64,000 nt of DNA from Manis javanica (Eukaryota; Chordata; Mammalia; Pholidota; Manidae): assembly GCF_040802235.1 (NCBI RefSeq), contig NC_133156.1, positions 27,981,343-28,045,342 on the forward strand, written 5' to 3'. The notes under the pieces are model-generated. The model made no database searches and had not been told where the DNA came from. It saw nothing but the letters and a program-made list of their open reading frames with translations. Position 1 is the first letter of the stretch, and every line of letters begins with the position of its first letter. Of the stretch, positions 12,800 to 43,650 are shown piece by piece. Made by a program: the position numbers and the translations under genes.

Positions 12800-12995
12800 A
12801 GAAGTTGGTGGTAGGGGTGCTATGGAGTACTCCACCTTGGCTCAATCTCTACTCTGCATTCCTAGGCAAGTTCCTTAGGTGCTCTCTGCCTCAGTTTCCC
12901 CATCTAAAATGGGAATGATCCTGTATCTACCTTGTGGAGTTGGCTGAGGAGCCCGTGAGTTGATACATGTCAAGTGCTCAGAACATCAGTTGGAA
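12800..12995 (+). repeat. MIR SINE
   Basis: TTCCTAGGCAAGTTCCTTAG, CTCTGCCTCAGTTTCCCCAT, AAAATGGGAATGATCC and an ACATGTCAAGTGCTCAGAAC end. Confidence 0.7.
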
Positions 12996-12999
12996 CAGC

Positions 13000-13350
13000 A
13001 AATGCACAATGCACGTTGACTTGTGTTCAGGTGTTGTGGATGTGTGTTCAGGTGTGTTTGGGGTCCCTTGTGCACATGTATGTACACGGCTTTGCTTGTG
13101 CTGGGTACCTGGTTTGTGGCACATGGGTGCACCTCGCACAGCACATGGGTGGTGGTCTGTGCTGTGTACACGTGTGCTGGGCACAGTGGGAGCTGCATGC
13201 ATGCGTGTTTTGTTTGGGCAGGCACATGTTGAGTGCCTGCATGAGGGGTGGGCGCTCACATGGTGCACTGCCCATGGATATGTTTCAGAGCAGTGTGTGA
13301 GCGAGTGCGTAGGCAGGAATCTGTACTGTGTGTGCACATGCTCACCATGT
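13000..13350. repeat. TG/CA-rich degenerate tract
   Basis: Dense GTGTG, CACATG and GCATGC words without a clean unit; an imperfect repeat GTGTTCAGGTGT is visible at the left edge. Long open frames on both strands here come from this composition. Confidence 0.45.
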
Positions 13351-14119
13351 GCAGCCTCCCCCACTGGCAGCCGTGTAGGCCCCCCTCCCTGGCCTGCCTG
13401 TGTCGTGGGAGCCTCAGGACCCCGAGGGAGGGAAGCTGCTGCTGGCGGATGTGGCCAAGATGGACTGGATTTATTTAGATGAAGGTGGTGGGAAAGAAGT
13501 GGAGATTTGTATGAGCTGGAAGGAGGGAAGGCTGGGGATCTGAGAATGACCCCCTCCCGTGGACTTGGGATCCTCACGCGGTTCCTAAAGGGGTCCTTTT
13601 GATGCACTGTGAGGAGCTGGGCAATAACCCCATCTCTAGACCTCTGTCCCCCCAACCTGGCTGAAATAGCACGAATTATGAGGGCTTTCCAGCATGCAGC
13701 ACTCTCCCCTTGGGTAAAAGAGGACCCCTGAGAGTCTCTTCCCTCTTTCTGCTCCAGGGGCTCCCCAGGCAGGAGAGTGAGGCAGGTAGGAGGGCACCTG
13801 CCCCTGCCTGTGGCCCTGTGCCCCTGCCTCCCCCAGCTGGCCCCTCCCGGAAGCCTAGCCCTCCTCTTGAGAAAGGGAAGCTCTCACAGGCAAGCCCACT
13901 ACCTCCAGACCGGCGCCTAGGCCTCTCTGGGCTCAATGGGAGCACAGCAGCTTCTGGGAAGCTCAAAGAGCTCCATAAGGTCTTGGGCAGACAACCAGGG
14001 GAGGTCAGGACCTCACTCTGGGCCTTCCCTGTGCTCTGGCCTATTGTCCTCTGGCTCACACGCCACCCTCCCCTTGCAGTCTCCTGGGCTGCCGTGTCAC
14101 CAGTCCCTTTGTTTGAAAG

Positions 14120-14500
14120 CCCTTTAAAAGACCATTGTTTAACCCTTAATTGTATAGATGGGGAAACTGAAGCACAGAGAGGGAAACAACTTGTCAAAGT
14201 CTACACAGCCCATGGGTGGCCAAATGGTCAGGGAAATTCAATCCAAAGATTGAGATGGGTTATGGATTCCCAGGTGACTCCAGCCTCAGGAATGCAGCCT
14301 CTTCTTCTCAGCAGCCCCACTTCCCCCAAACTACCCCACGGGGAATAACAGTGACTAGAATCTTCTTTCTGGCCCAAATGGCAGTTTTCGAATAGGGGCA
14401 GCTCTCTGAAATGACCCATCTGAAGCTCTCCCTGTATGAATGGAGAAACTGAGTCTCAGAGAGGAAGGAAACTTGCTCAGTCTCACGGTGAGTCTGAGGC
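14120..14500 (-). repeat. two antisense MIR fragments
   Basis: GATGGGGAAACTGAAGCACA at about 14157, and GGAGAAACTGAGTCTCAGAG at about 14441. Confidence 0.6.
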
Positions 14501-16652
14501 CCCTTGTGGCTGCAGCCAGAATGCTCATTTCATGAAGAGAGAAGCCGATCCAAGGTCCCCAGGGCATTTACACTCTTCCTGAGCTACTTTGCACAGAGTA
14601 TCCTCTCCTTTTTGGATATTTTGCACAGCCTGTCCTCTCCTCAGCCTGATTCTGCCTTTTTGCTGTGTTACTGGGCTATGATTCTGTCCCTCTCTGAGTC
14701 TCCGCTGTCTGTTTAAGAAGGCCTCTCCCAGTTCAGAGTTTCAGAGACTCTCAGCCACCCCCAATCACAGGCTGAGCTGGAGAGGGGCCAGGGTGGGGGC
14801 CTGCTTGCCCTAGGGTCCCAGCCCACATGGCCCAGCCTTCCAGAGCCAGGCCAGCCCCAGTTGCAGTGACCTCCCATCTCCAGGCCAGCCGACCAAATTC
14901 CTCCTTTAGAATAATAAACAGTGTGGCCAGCCAGGGAGGCAGGGAGGGGAGGGGCAGGGAGACTGAAGTGACCCCCTCCCCTAGCCTGGGCTGCTAATGG
15001 TTTTCTTTGGCTGAGATCTTTGGCAGGAAGAGGGGAGCCAGAGGGGCACCCACTGAAGGGCAGATGGGCCTCTGTGGGGGCTGCTGGCTCTGCCACGGCA
15101 CTGCCCCTTGCTGCTAGAGGAGTCCTGGCATCCAGCTGGAGGGGCTGGGGCAGGAGGGATGGGAATGGGGTGCTGTGGAGGGGGCATCAGAAGGACTGGG
15201 CTCTGAGTCTGAGAGAGGGGAGAAAGGAGGGGACCTTCCAGCAGACAGGTCTAAGGGATGGGGAAGAGGAGGAAGTGAAGAACAGATTTGCTCAGAGAGC
15301 TTCTTGGGGAGCTGGGCAAGGCCAAGAGGGGGTCCACAGGCTTGCGTCTGTCCTGCTGCTGATGTGTGATCACTGCCCAGTAAGGGGTGCGCTCAGATCA
15401 TCCCATTCTATAAGGTGGGGACTGAGGCCCCTGAGGCCCATGGCACAGGACATAGCCTGCTGGGGCTCAAACACAGACCCTGGCCCTGGATTGGAAAGTA
15501 GATGGGTGACATGGGTGGTGTAGTTGGGGGACAGCTGGGCGTTCCCTTAGGAGCTGGGCCAGGCCAGCAGCCACTCAGGGAAGTCAGCAGACCCAAAGCC
15601 CGAGGAGGTTCCTGTCGCCTTGTCGCATGGTGCCTTCCCACGTTCCTTGCTCTCTGACCCCTGCCTGCTTCTGGCCTCCTTCCTGCCCGTGCCTGGCCAC
15701 TGACGGTTACCTAGGAGCCTCAGATGGGGCCGCCAAGGGCAAGGACAGAGCAGAGACCAGCCAGCGCAGCCTGTCTCCTCTCTGTGTGCCCGCACCTGTC
15801 TCCCGCGGCCTCCACCACTGAGCCTCCTCCCTTTCTGTCTCCATGCTTGTCTCTTGCTACCTGTATCATTCCAGGTCTCTTTGCCTCCCTCGTGGACAAG
15901 CTGTGCTGTGTAAGCCTGGACAAAGTTCTTACCCTCCCAGAGCCTTGGTTTCCCTGTCTGGACACTGGGGGTTGGGGGTGGGGGTGGGGGTTGGCTATTC
16001 TCCAAGGACTTTTGAAGACTTGCTGGGTGGTGGCGCCTTCCCAGCCCATAGCCCCTGTCCTCGGGGCCTCCTTGCAGCCTGGGCTGAGTAAAGGGGCAGG
16101 CATGGGGTGCCCTCCACATTCCGTAGCCCTGACTCCCCTGCTTTCCTTCCCACAGCCACCTCCACTTCCTGTTGTCTCGTGAAGCTGTGGGAGCTTCTGG
16201 GTTCTGGCTCATCCCCTCTTGCTCCCCCAGGCTTTTCATCACACTTCCCCAAATATTTGTCCTGGCAGATAGGAGCCTGGTATTGGAACTGTCACCCAGA
16301 GGACAGGCTGTTAGAGCTGGTGGGCCCCTGGACAACATCCAGCCCAAGTCCCCTGCCTCCACTGTACACATGGAGGAAGTAGGGCCCGGAGAGAGGCGGG
16401 GGCTCAGCTAAGGCACTGGAGACATAGAGGCAGGGCCAAAGCACGGTCAGGCCCCTGAGGCGGTGCCCAGGGCAGGGGGAGAATCTGTGGGCATGAGTGC
16501 CTTCCTGGATGAGGATAACTTTCGGGTTCAGCCCCATGAACACAGAGGCTGGAGAGCCAGGGCTGAGGCTTACCTTGCAGGTGCAAAAAGGGCCCTGGCC
16601 CTGCCTCTACTCTCCCTAGGCCCTCACCCCTGACCCCTGTTCAATTCTGCAG

Positions 16653-16676
16653 GAGACCACGCAGCTTCCGGGTGCC

Positions 16677-16698
<22 letters not shown>
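16653..16698 (+). CDS. PDGFRB: PDGFRB exon 2 (start region of signal peptide)
   Basis: The acceptor CTGCAG ends at 16652 and the donor GTAGGT begins at 16699. The codon aligned to the human start (16659-16661) is ACG. The next in-frame ATG is 16677 (context GGTGCCATGC, G at -3), giving MPALLLK plus a split glycine. If translation instead begins at the exon 1 ATG (1511), all of this exon is coding. Confidence 0.85.
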
Positions 16699-35633
<18,935 letters not shown>

Positions 35634-37510
35634 GGGGCTGGTCCCCAGCCTGCCCTGCCCAGAGCTCCCCATCTACCTCCCAGCACCCAGCACCTCCTGG
35701 CATGTCCTGGCCACTCATCAGCCAGGATGCTCCCATAAGCTGTCCCCTTCTGGAAAGCCTTTGTCCTTGGCATGTTGCACCCCAACCCCTGGGGCTGGCT
35801 TAGGAGGCCAGAGAACTGCACCGGCTGTGACCAGCCCTCTGCCTTGGGGGAGGCATGTAACTCCGAGCCAGGGTTCTCCTGAAGGAGTCAGTTTCCCCGT
35901 CTGTAAGATGGGGGAAGTTAGGCTTGGTGACACAGTCTGGGTGACAGGTGGGGAGGCTGAAATCCCTAGGGAGATTCTCAAGGTTCAGGAGGTGGTGAAC
36001 TAACCTTTCTTCTGGTGCGTTGGCTGCCCCTCAAGGAGCTGCAGCTCTCTCCTTGCACTTCTATCCGCCCGAGAGCTGGGTAAGCAACCCTGACATTCCC
36101 GGCTCCCGCTGAGCTGGGACCTGGCCTTGGGCAGTGTAGCCTCATCCAGAAGCCACCTCCCCTCCATACCAGTCTCACTTTCCCAGGCCCGAGCTGGTCT
36201 GGGGCCGTTCATGCTTCATAAACGCTGGGGGCAGAGCCAAGCAATAGGACACCCTGGCCTGCAGCCCCTGTCCCGGGCACTAGGGACACACCATGCCATA
36301 AAGGTGCCCATGTCCTTACCTTCCCGGCCCCACAAGTCCCAGAGTCTTTTTTTCCATCACTTCCAGTCTTACTCCACCCAGCAGAGTCTCCAGGGCCAGG
36401 CGGGCCCTACGTGCTTTGATGTACCTGCGAGAAATATCCACATGTGTGGACAAATTTGTGGACCAATATGTGCACTGGACCTGCTATGAGACCTTGGAGG
36501 AATTCCTTGCCCTTTCTGGGCCTGTTTTCCCTCTTGGGAAATAAGCAAGTTGGACTCATTGACTTCTGGTGCCCTGCCAGCACTAACATTCTAGAATATT
36601 CCAGAGGGTTGCATACTTGCCCAGATGAAGCAAATCTAAATACCCTAAACTTCCATCCTGGGGATCAACTGGGGTCTGGGGAGATTCCAGACCACATATC
36701 ATATTCCAGGCATTCAGGAACCTGCCCCGTCCTCAGATCCCCAGCAAGTCTCAAAAGACCAGCTGCCCAGGCCTTGACTCAGAGTGACAGTGTCTTGGAA
36801 AGCCCCCAGCAGCTGCCCTAGGGACATGGAAAGACCACGGGACCCTTTTGGCACCCATAATGACCTCTGGAGCTGTCCAGGGCAAAGGAGGAAGAGAGGG
36901 CAAATCAGACTACCTTGTGCAGCCCACCACTCTGGCACCTGCTGTCCAGGTCTGTGCTGCAGGCATAACAGACAGTGAGGGTCCCCAGGGACCCCCAGAA
37001 AGGACAAGAAGCCTTGGTTAGGGAACCTGAGAAAGGAGTACAAGAGCTGGGTACTTCAGGGTTTACCTTCTCAACCTGACAGTTGCCACGTCCCCGAGGC
37101 AATATTCAGGGGGATGGCTTCATCATTGCCCAGGCCTGCTCATCTCACAGTGTCTGCCAGCTGCAGCCCAGCAGTGGGCACCAGAGGTGCCAGGGAAGTG
37201 AGGGCTGTGGCTAAGAGCACCAGCAAGGGAAGGGCTCGGAGGGTGGGAGGGGAGAGCAGCTCCTGGGGCCCAAGCCCTCTGATGCTGGTCGGCGCCCCCT
37301 GCCCAGGGCCCTTGAAGCCTGGTTGCAGACAGAGTGGGTTCTCACTATGGTACCAAAGATATGATCATCTAGGTCTACAAGTATTTTTAGGACTCACATT
37401 AACTCACATTTATACAGAAGAAGTACTATTTTGTATGCCATCAAATTTTCCTATCCGTGTACTTTTTTTTCTTAAGGGAAAGATTTTAATATTAAACCTG
37501 GTGCTTCTCA
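35634..37510 (+). other. PDGFRB: PDGFRB 3' UTR
   Basis: About 1.9 kb, close to the human length. It contains a MIR-like remnant (about 36480-36600). The last 250 bases resemble the human 3' UTR end. An ACCAAAGA octamer at 37352-37359 matches the miR-9-5p seed, and PDGFRB is a reported miR-9 target. The 3' end is placed about 15 bases after the ATTAAA signal. Confidence 0.75.
37491..37496 (+). terminator. PDGFRB: ATTAAA polyadenylation signal of PDGFRB
   Basis: ATTAAA within TTTTAATATTAAACCTGG, followed by GTGCTTCTCAC. This is the same context as the human PDGFRB 3' end. Confidence 0.75.
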
Positions 37511-37980
37511 CAGACTTTATGGTCTCTTGAGGATTTGGGTCCCTGTGCCTGGGAGGTGGCAGGAGTGGAGTGGGGCAGATGTGGCTTGCCCCATCTGCAG
37601 AATCCCCACACAGGTCCTTTCACCTCTTGTCTTATTTCCATGTGTAAAATGGGTATTTTCACATTCTCCCACCTGTTGCTAGTAGCTGGCTGACCTGGAC
37701 CTTGGGCTTCAGGTTTCCACAGTGTGAAATGAGAAGGTTCTGCCAGCGCTGCAGTGCCTGGCCCTGGGATGGGCGGGACTGTTCGCAGGCTCATGTTGAG
37801 GAGCCTGAGGCCCCGCTGCGGCCCCCACCATGCCCCACCATGTGCCTCGGCTTGGGCTATTAAGCTGAGACAATCTCCTGCCCTCTGGCATTCCTTCCAG
37901 AGGGCCACACTGAGGCTCATGAAAGGCATCAGCTAAAGCCCAGGTTCCAGTCCCTGGTAAGTACTAGTTGGGTCCAGGTG
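37511..37980. other. short spacer between PDGFRB and CSF1R
   Basis: About 470 bases without a recognised gene. In human, the PDGFRB polyadenylation site and the distal CSF1R exon are reported to be less than 500 bases apart. A strong splice donor (CTG then GTAAGT) at 37957 could belong to an alternative first exon. Confidence 0.5.
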
Positions 37981-38078
37981 GGAGCAGGGCAGGTGGGGCA
38001 CCCAAGAGGGCCAGAGAGTAGAAAGAAGTGAGGGGAGAGTGAAGGAAGGAAAGGAAGAGGAATGGTGGGGGGTGGCAG
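37981..38078 (+). other. CSF1R: candidate distal (trophoblast-type) CSF1R exon 1
   Basis: A purine-rich stretch that resembles the human CSF1R exon 1 leader as I remember it. Shared features are a GGGCAG start, an AAGTGAGGGGAG segment and a GAAGGAAGGAAAGGAAGAGG tail. It sits at the expected distance after PDGFRB. A CAG-GTGTGG donor would end it at 38078. The boundaries are guesses, and the donor at 37957 is the main alternative. Confidence 0.4.
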
Positions 38079-38999
38079 GTGTGGTGTAGGGTATGGCCAG
38101 GGCGAGGCCAGGAGAAGAGCTGGGGGCCCAGTTGTAGCTGACGGCAGAGTCTAGGCAGGCTGGGCAGAATGGTGCAGACCTGGCAGGCCCCAGGCCCCTC
38201 ACAGCTGCAGCCACTCAGGGGTGTGGGGCTGGCATCAGCCAGGCATCTTGGTGCCTACTGGCCAGCTCAGTCCTGGCAATAGGCTCCACAGCCCCAACTA
38301 GGCCTGGGAGACCCCAGCAGCAGCACAGGCCCAGAGGCAGTAGAGTTGTTGGGGGCAAGGGCAGAATGCAAGGGTCCTGGACCTAGCCTAGGACTTCCTG
38401 GCTCTCCCACCTGGGCCCTTTCAGAGGTTTCAGCCTGAGATCCATCGGGCCTCACCTGGTCATTGCCTGCTCTCTCTGATCTGGGGGAAGGAAATTTCAG
38501 CTTATTTCTGGAGGATGGGCACCTTGTTTTGCAACCGCAAGCCTCCCTGGACTACCTCCAGGAGTCTGGGGCTGTGGCTGTCAGTGAGGAGCGGAACAGA
38601 GACGTGGGGCAGCTCTGACTCACCGGCCCGGCTGCCAACTCAGGAGCAGCTGAGCCACACCAGGGAAACCCCGCCCTCTGCCAGGCCTGGCCACATAAAG
38701 CTCACCCTCCCGGGGGTCCTGGCTTCAGAGAACATCCAGGGCGTATGACCCTTTCTATCCTAGCTGTGGTGAAAAATGAGTAAGTCAATATCCAATCTAC
38801 TCAGCAAAGAGAATCAACAACCCACATTCCAGAAGGGTATTATCCTTGCTTGGGAAAAGCCTCTGACGGGAGGTCAGGAGGCTTCGGCTCTCTCCATCTC
38901 AGGCCCGCTCCTTAGGGGACCTTGAGTGGATTACACCACATCCACCTCACTTTCCTCAGAGGTAAATGGAGTTCCATGATGCCACAAAGAGATAAAGGA

Positions 39000-39180
39000 T
39001 GATAAAACACAGGCAACCACTTACTGAAGTTACTGTGTCCGGGACTCTCCTGTTACTTCACACACATTTTCTCATTTTTCCCTCTCATCAACTCAAACCA
39101 GGTATTAGTATTGTCCCATACACAAAAGTGAAACCAGGGGGCATTAGAAGTGACATGCCCAAGGTCATCCAGTCAGTATG
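39000..39180 (-). repeat. MIR SINE, antisense
   Basis: CCACTTACTGAAGTTACTGT and AAGTGACATGCCCAAGGTCA in antisense MIR order. Confidence 0.6.
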
Positions 39181-39699
39181 GCAGGGATGGGACAGGCACC
39201 TGGGTCTGGCTGACTCACGTCAGAGCTTGGGAGATAAAGCACCTGCCAAGGTTGCACAGCTGGGAGTGGGGAAGACTGGGTCCCATCCCTGTCTCCTGAC
39301 TCCAAACCTTTCTGGTGCGGTGTGTCCTCAAGAGAAAGAATAGCAAAGTGCTGGGTGAGAGAGCTAAGTGAACAGGGCCACACAAAGATAATATAAAAGA
39401 ATTTGGTGGACCTCACAGGCCCCTGTGCAGAGGGGATGTGGAAGTCAGGAGACGGGAGAAGCATAGTCAGCTCTGCAGGCTCCCACTTCCCCACCTTACC
39501 ACTCAGGCAGGCCCAAGGGAATGGATGAGCTGGTACTTTCCTCCCAGACACATGAGCCACTTGGACCACACAGTTCTTCCACCACGCTCTTCAGAGGCAG
39601 CGTCCTTGTTCCTGGAAACCAAGCCTGGAAAGGGCGACTGCTCCTGGGGCCTGACACCTGCACTGAGCAGCTTCTTTGAAGTAGGAGAAAAGACTCTAA

Positions 39700-40350
39700 T
39701 TTCAGCTTATTGTTCAGCTTCATAATTAAAAACTATTTTTCTGGAAGTATTTATGTAACATATGCCTGTATTTTAAAAATCCATTACCAAATACATAAAA
39801 TAGAAAGTCTTCTCTTTAATGTATTTTGTATTTTAGACTCCAGCAACATTTTCAATGCTCCTTTTCTTTATTCAGCAACTCTGTGTATAATGAATTTATC
39901 TTATAGAAATTCTGCCTCTTACTGTTAAGAGTTTGGTTATATTCTTCTAGAGTTTTCCTCCCCTTACACCCACACTAATATTTGTATTTTGTATCTGTAC
40001 CTATTTACTTAAGTGCCTAATTATATTTTTAAATAAAACTACCACTACCATTCTGCAACTTTTTATTTTTCTTTTAACAATTCCTACTGGACACACCCAC
40101 AACTCAGGGGTACATAGATATTAAGTCATTCATTTTGGGAGTTGCCTGAAATCTAAAAGCATTCCTGAGTCATAAATTATTTAACCTATCCCTTACTGAT
40201 GGACATTTAGTGTTTTAGAGTTGTAAATTATCCTGGAATGAGCACTGTTTATAAGATGTATTTATAGTTGCACATTTTTGTAAGTTTTTCCACAGGAGAA
40301 ATTCCTAGACACAGTGGTGCTGAGTAAGGAGAATAAACAATTAAATTGTT
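39700..40350 (-). repeat. L1-like remnant, antisense
   Basis: AT-rich text with TTACTGATGGACATTTAGTG and AGGAGAAATTCCTAGACACA, typical of antisense L1 ends in mammals. Confidence 0.5.
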
Positions 40351-41489
40351 ACTGGAGTCTAAAAGTTCCTTTCAAAACACACAAAGTCACAGAGCTTTTG
40401 GGAAGCTAAGAAAACCAAGCACAAAAAAGATGCAAACAACATTTTTAAATTTGAGCTTTCTTCTGGCCTCCTAGAAGAAGTCTGGAGCTTCTCCTGATTG
40501 TTGAAAAAAGCCACACTCGAGTGGTAGAGAAAAGATGAAGACAAGTGGGCCGAGCAGAGACCTTTCTGCTGGAGTAACTGGAAGGGCCAAGAAGACTTGC
40601 CAGTGCAGGGACCTTCCTGTGATGCCACTCAGGGCTCCTACAGGGGGCTCCCAAGCCCCTGTCCAGATGGCACCCTGCTTGTTGGGAAGCCCAGCATCCC
40701 CTTGCTACTCTGGCTCTGCCCTGGTCCCTCACTGTTTAGAGAATGTGTTTCCCTTGGTGGTTCCATGAGATGTTCACAATGAACCTATGAGACAAGCCAA
40801 GGGATCAATTCTGGATGAGGAAACTGAGGCTCAGAGCTGTTAGGTGCTGCCCATGGTCCCACTCAGGGAGGCTCTTGGTGCCAGTCTGGTGTCCTTGCTA
40901 CTGCCTTCCTCAGGGGGCCTCAGAGGGGAGCGGGCAGCAGACTGGGCCCTGGGATCCTGGTGCTGGCTGCCCTCTCAGGGCATGGCTCCTGGAACTCCCG
41001 GGGAGGACTTCTCCTTGGAGTGGGGTCCTGGTGCTTCTCCGGCTGTGATGGATTCCCATAACTCATATTAACATCTGTCTCAGCTGCCTCAGTGGCCTGA
41101 TGAGGGGCCCTGGGCCTGGGGAAGAGGCTTGGCTCTTCTCAGGATCCAGCAGGGACTCAGGGACACCAGAGAAGCCAGACTGTCCCCTGTGACACTCCGC
41201 TCCCACCAGCTTAGCCGCCTGCTCTTCTCTCTGGGCTCCCTTCGGCACGCAGACCCTCCTTTTCTGACAGCTCCTATGCCCCCCATAGGATCCCTCTCCT
41301 TCTTACAGGCTTGGGAAGTTCCAAAGTCCTTTTCTGGCTTGGGGCTTTATGGGTAGTCACTGCAAGGAACTATAAAAGTCACAAACATGGGGAAGTAACC
41401 AGGCTTCTGGGAAATCACAGAGTTCTCAAGTGCTTGTTCTCCTTCTGAAGTGACAATATGGAAGCTTCCATGTCTGAAAGTTTCTCATC

Positions 41490-42460
41490 TTCTTTATTGA
41501 TCTTCCTTAAAGCATACCATGATCTTGATTCTCCTTTGGTCAGACACCTTCAATGGCTCCCCAAGGTCCAACAAGCAAAGTCCAGATGCCCTAGTATGGT
41601 GTTCAGTGCCCTCTCTGACCTGGTTCCAATCTCTCCTGCTCCTCTCCCTCATCTTCCCTCTGAGGCCCATCTACCCCTATGTGGGCCACAAGATTTCCAA
41701 CATTCCAACAGTGTGTAAGGGTTCCCTTTCCTCTACATCCTCACCAACACATGTTATCTCTTGTCTTTTTGATACTAGCCATGACCAGCTTGAGGTGGTA
41801 TCTCCTCATGGTTTTGATTTGCATTTCCCTTATGATTAGCAAAGTGGTACATCTTTTCATGTACCTGTTGGCCATTTGTATGTCCTCTTTGGAAAAACAT
41901 CTATTCAGTTCCTCTGCCCATTCTAAAATCATATTGTTGGTTTTTTGCTATTGAGTTGTATGAGTTCCTTATGAACTTTGGATGTTAACCCTTATCAGAC
42001 ACATGACACACAGATATGCTCTATTCTGTAGGTGGCCTTTTCATCTTGATGCTATTGCTGTGCAAGAAGCCTGCCCTCTGCCCCTTTGTTGGTGCTGTCC
42101 TTACCATCTAGAATGCGCAGCCTCTATGGCTGAAGGGCAAAGTCTTGTACTAACTTCCAGCCCAGCACAAAGCCACCTCCCTCAGGAAGCCTTTCTGATC
42201 ACTCACCTGGAAGTGATTTCTCTTCCCAATCTTCTGTGCCTCTGATGGGCCCTTATATTTTTCTAATCCCCTTAGTCTCCAGATGTCCTATACACTCCTT
42301 CCTCTGCAGGCCTTTACCATGCTGTCTCTCCTTCCTGGAATATCTCCTACTCTTCCCTCTATTTCCCCCAGTGCCTTCTCAACTGAGGCACACTCATCCT
42401 TGACTCCCCTCCTCGGTTCTCCCAGATGTCCTGCAATACTCCCGATGTCCTGGTTCCGCT
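41490..42460. repeat. L2 interrupted by an antisense L1 fragment
   Basis: The sense L2 (CTTCAATGGCTCCCCAAGGT, about 41545) is cut at about 41716 by L1 ORF2 on the minus strand ([13 protein letters not shown] and [13 protein letters not shown], 41741-41932). L2 text resumes at about 42090 (CCTCAGGAAGCCTTTCTGAT). A second L2 piece runs on to about 42460. Confidence 0.7.
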
Positions 42461-42584
42461 CCTGAGGGGCGGTGCCTGCCCGCTGTGCTCACCACTGTGC
42501 TCCCAGGGCCAAGCTCTGCAGACAGTTGCTGAGTGCACTTTACCTGCATTATTGTCTCACTGCATCTGAAACAGCAGCTCCTCC

Positions 42585-42990
42585 CCCATTTTACAAATGA
42601 AGAAACTGAGGCCTAGAGAGGCCAGGGACCTGGCTGCAGTCACACAGCTAGGACTGGGGATATGATTCCTGGTTTGTCTGGCTCTAGGCCTCAGGTTGCT
42701 CCCCTCTACCTTTGACATTTCTGAAAGCCCCAGCCTTAGCTGAAGGCAGGTGGTTAAACACATGGGCACTGGGGCTTCCCAGTGACTTCCTGGGTTCAAA
42801 TGCAGCTCTGCCAACTTATCAGCTATGTAACCCTGGGCAGGTCACTGTCTCTGAGCCTGTCTTTCCTCATCTGTAACACGGGATCATTAGAGACACACCT
42901 TAAGATGGTTGTGAGAATCAATGAGATGATCTATGCAAAGAATTTAGCCCAGAGACTGGCACAAAGAGAGTGCCCTATGGGCAGGGTCAC
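42585..42990. repeat. MIR pair
   Basis: Antisense MIR (ATTTTACAAATGAAGAAACT to CACACAGCTAGGACTGGG), then sense MIR (GGTTCAAATGCAGCTCTGCC to AAGATGGTTGTGAGAATCAA). Confidence 0.75.
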
Positions 42991-43309
42991 TCAGACAGTC
43001 CCTCTCTCTGCCCCTGGATTAGTGCAATTATCATAGCACTATTTGGGTCCCCATTTGGGTGATAAACCATGTCATATCGACTGACATCAGTATCATTGCC
43101 TGCACTATAGTATCACCATCCAGGTTCCTGTCTTACCTCCCACCAGGACAGTGAAGGCCCTGCAGGCAGAGAAGAGCCCTAAGCCTTCTCCCTCCTGGGC
43201 TCAGAACAGGACCTGATGTATTCACCCAATGAAGTGGTTTCTGAGAGCAGAGAACTCTACACTTTCTTCATTTGTTCATCCATTGACTCAGTTACTCATG
43301 CCTCCAGTG

Positions 43310-43650
43310 CTGACTGACCTCCCACCATCTGCCCGGCATGGGCCAGGTGCAGGTGCAAAGACCAGGCAAGATGCACACCCTGCTCGGGAGCTCGTGGTGC
43401 GGGTAGAGGGCAACAGGAGGATGTTATGTCAATAACCCCGTCATGATGGGTTCTTGTGCCAGCAGTAAGAAGTGCTGTGAACTCAGGGGCCAGAGAGAGG
43501 CAGTGAGCACAGTCTAGACAGAGGCAGGAGCAGGCTAAACAGTAAGAAGGAGCATGGTGAGTTCAGGAGCCGGAAGCACAGCCTTCATGCAGTGGGGAGG
43601 GCATGCAGAGAGAGGCAGATCACAAGGTCTCCCGCAGGCCCTGCCCGAGT
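43310..43650 (-). repeat. L2-type repeat, antisense
   Basis: CATGGGCCAGGTGCAGGTGC, then GTAAGAAGTGCTGTGAACTC and GTAAGAAGGAGCATGGTGAG. Confidence 0.4.

Larger units (their letters stand above)
1541..16652 (+). other. PDGFRB: PDGFRB intron 1
   Basis: A 15 kb intron with a GTAAGT donor and a TTCTGCAG acceptor. It holds no exons or RNA genes that I can support. Contents: numerous MIR-type SINEs (listed separately), short L2 tails, a C-run at about 6824-6840, a TG/CA-rich segment at about 13000-13350 and GC-rich single-copy stretches. Some single-copy stretches, such as 8400-8950, 10180-10500 and 15000-15400, could hold enhancers but carry no motif array I trust. Confidence 0.7.

Noticed and set aside
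12978-13655. 225-codon open frame, minus strand
   Set aside because: Driven by a TG/CA-rich tract; the His/Thr/Cys-rich translation is a composition artefact.
15547-16371. 274-codon open frame, minus strand, PDGFRB intron 1
   Set aside because: Low-complexity Pro/Gly/Arg composition with overlapping frames on the other strand; no protein family resemblance.
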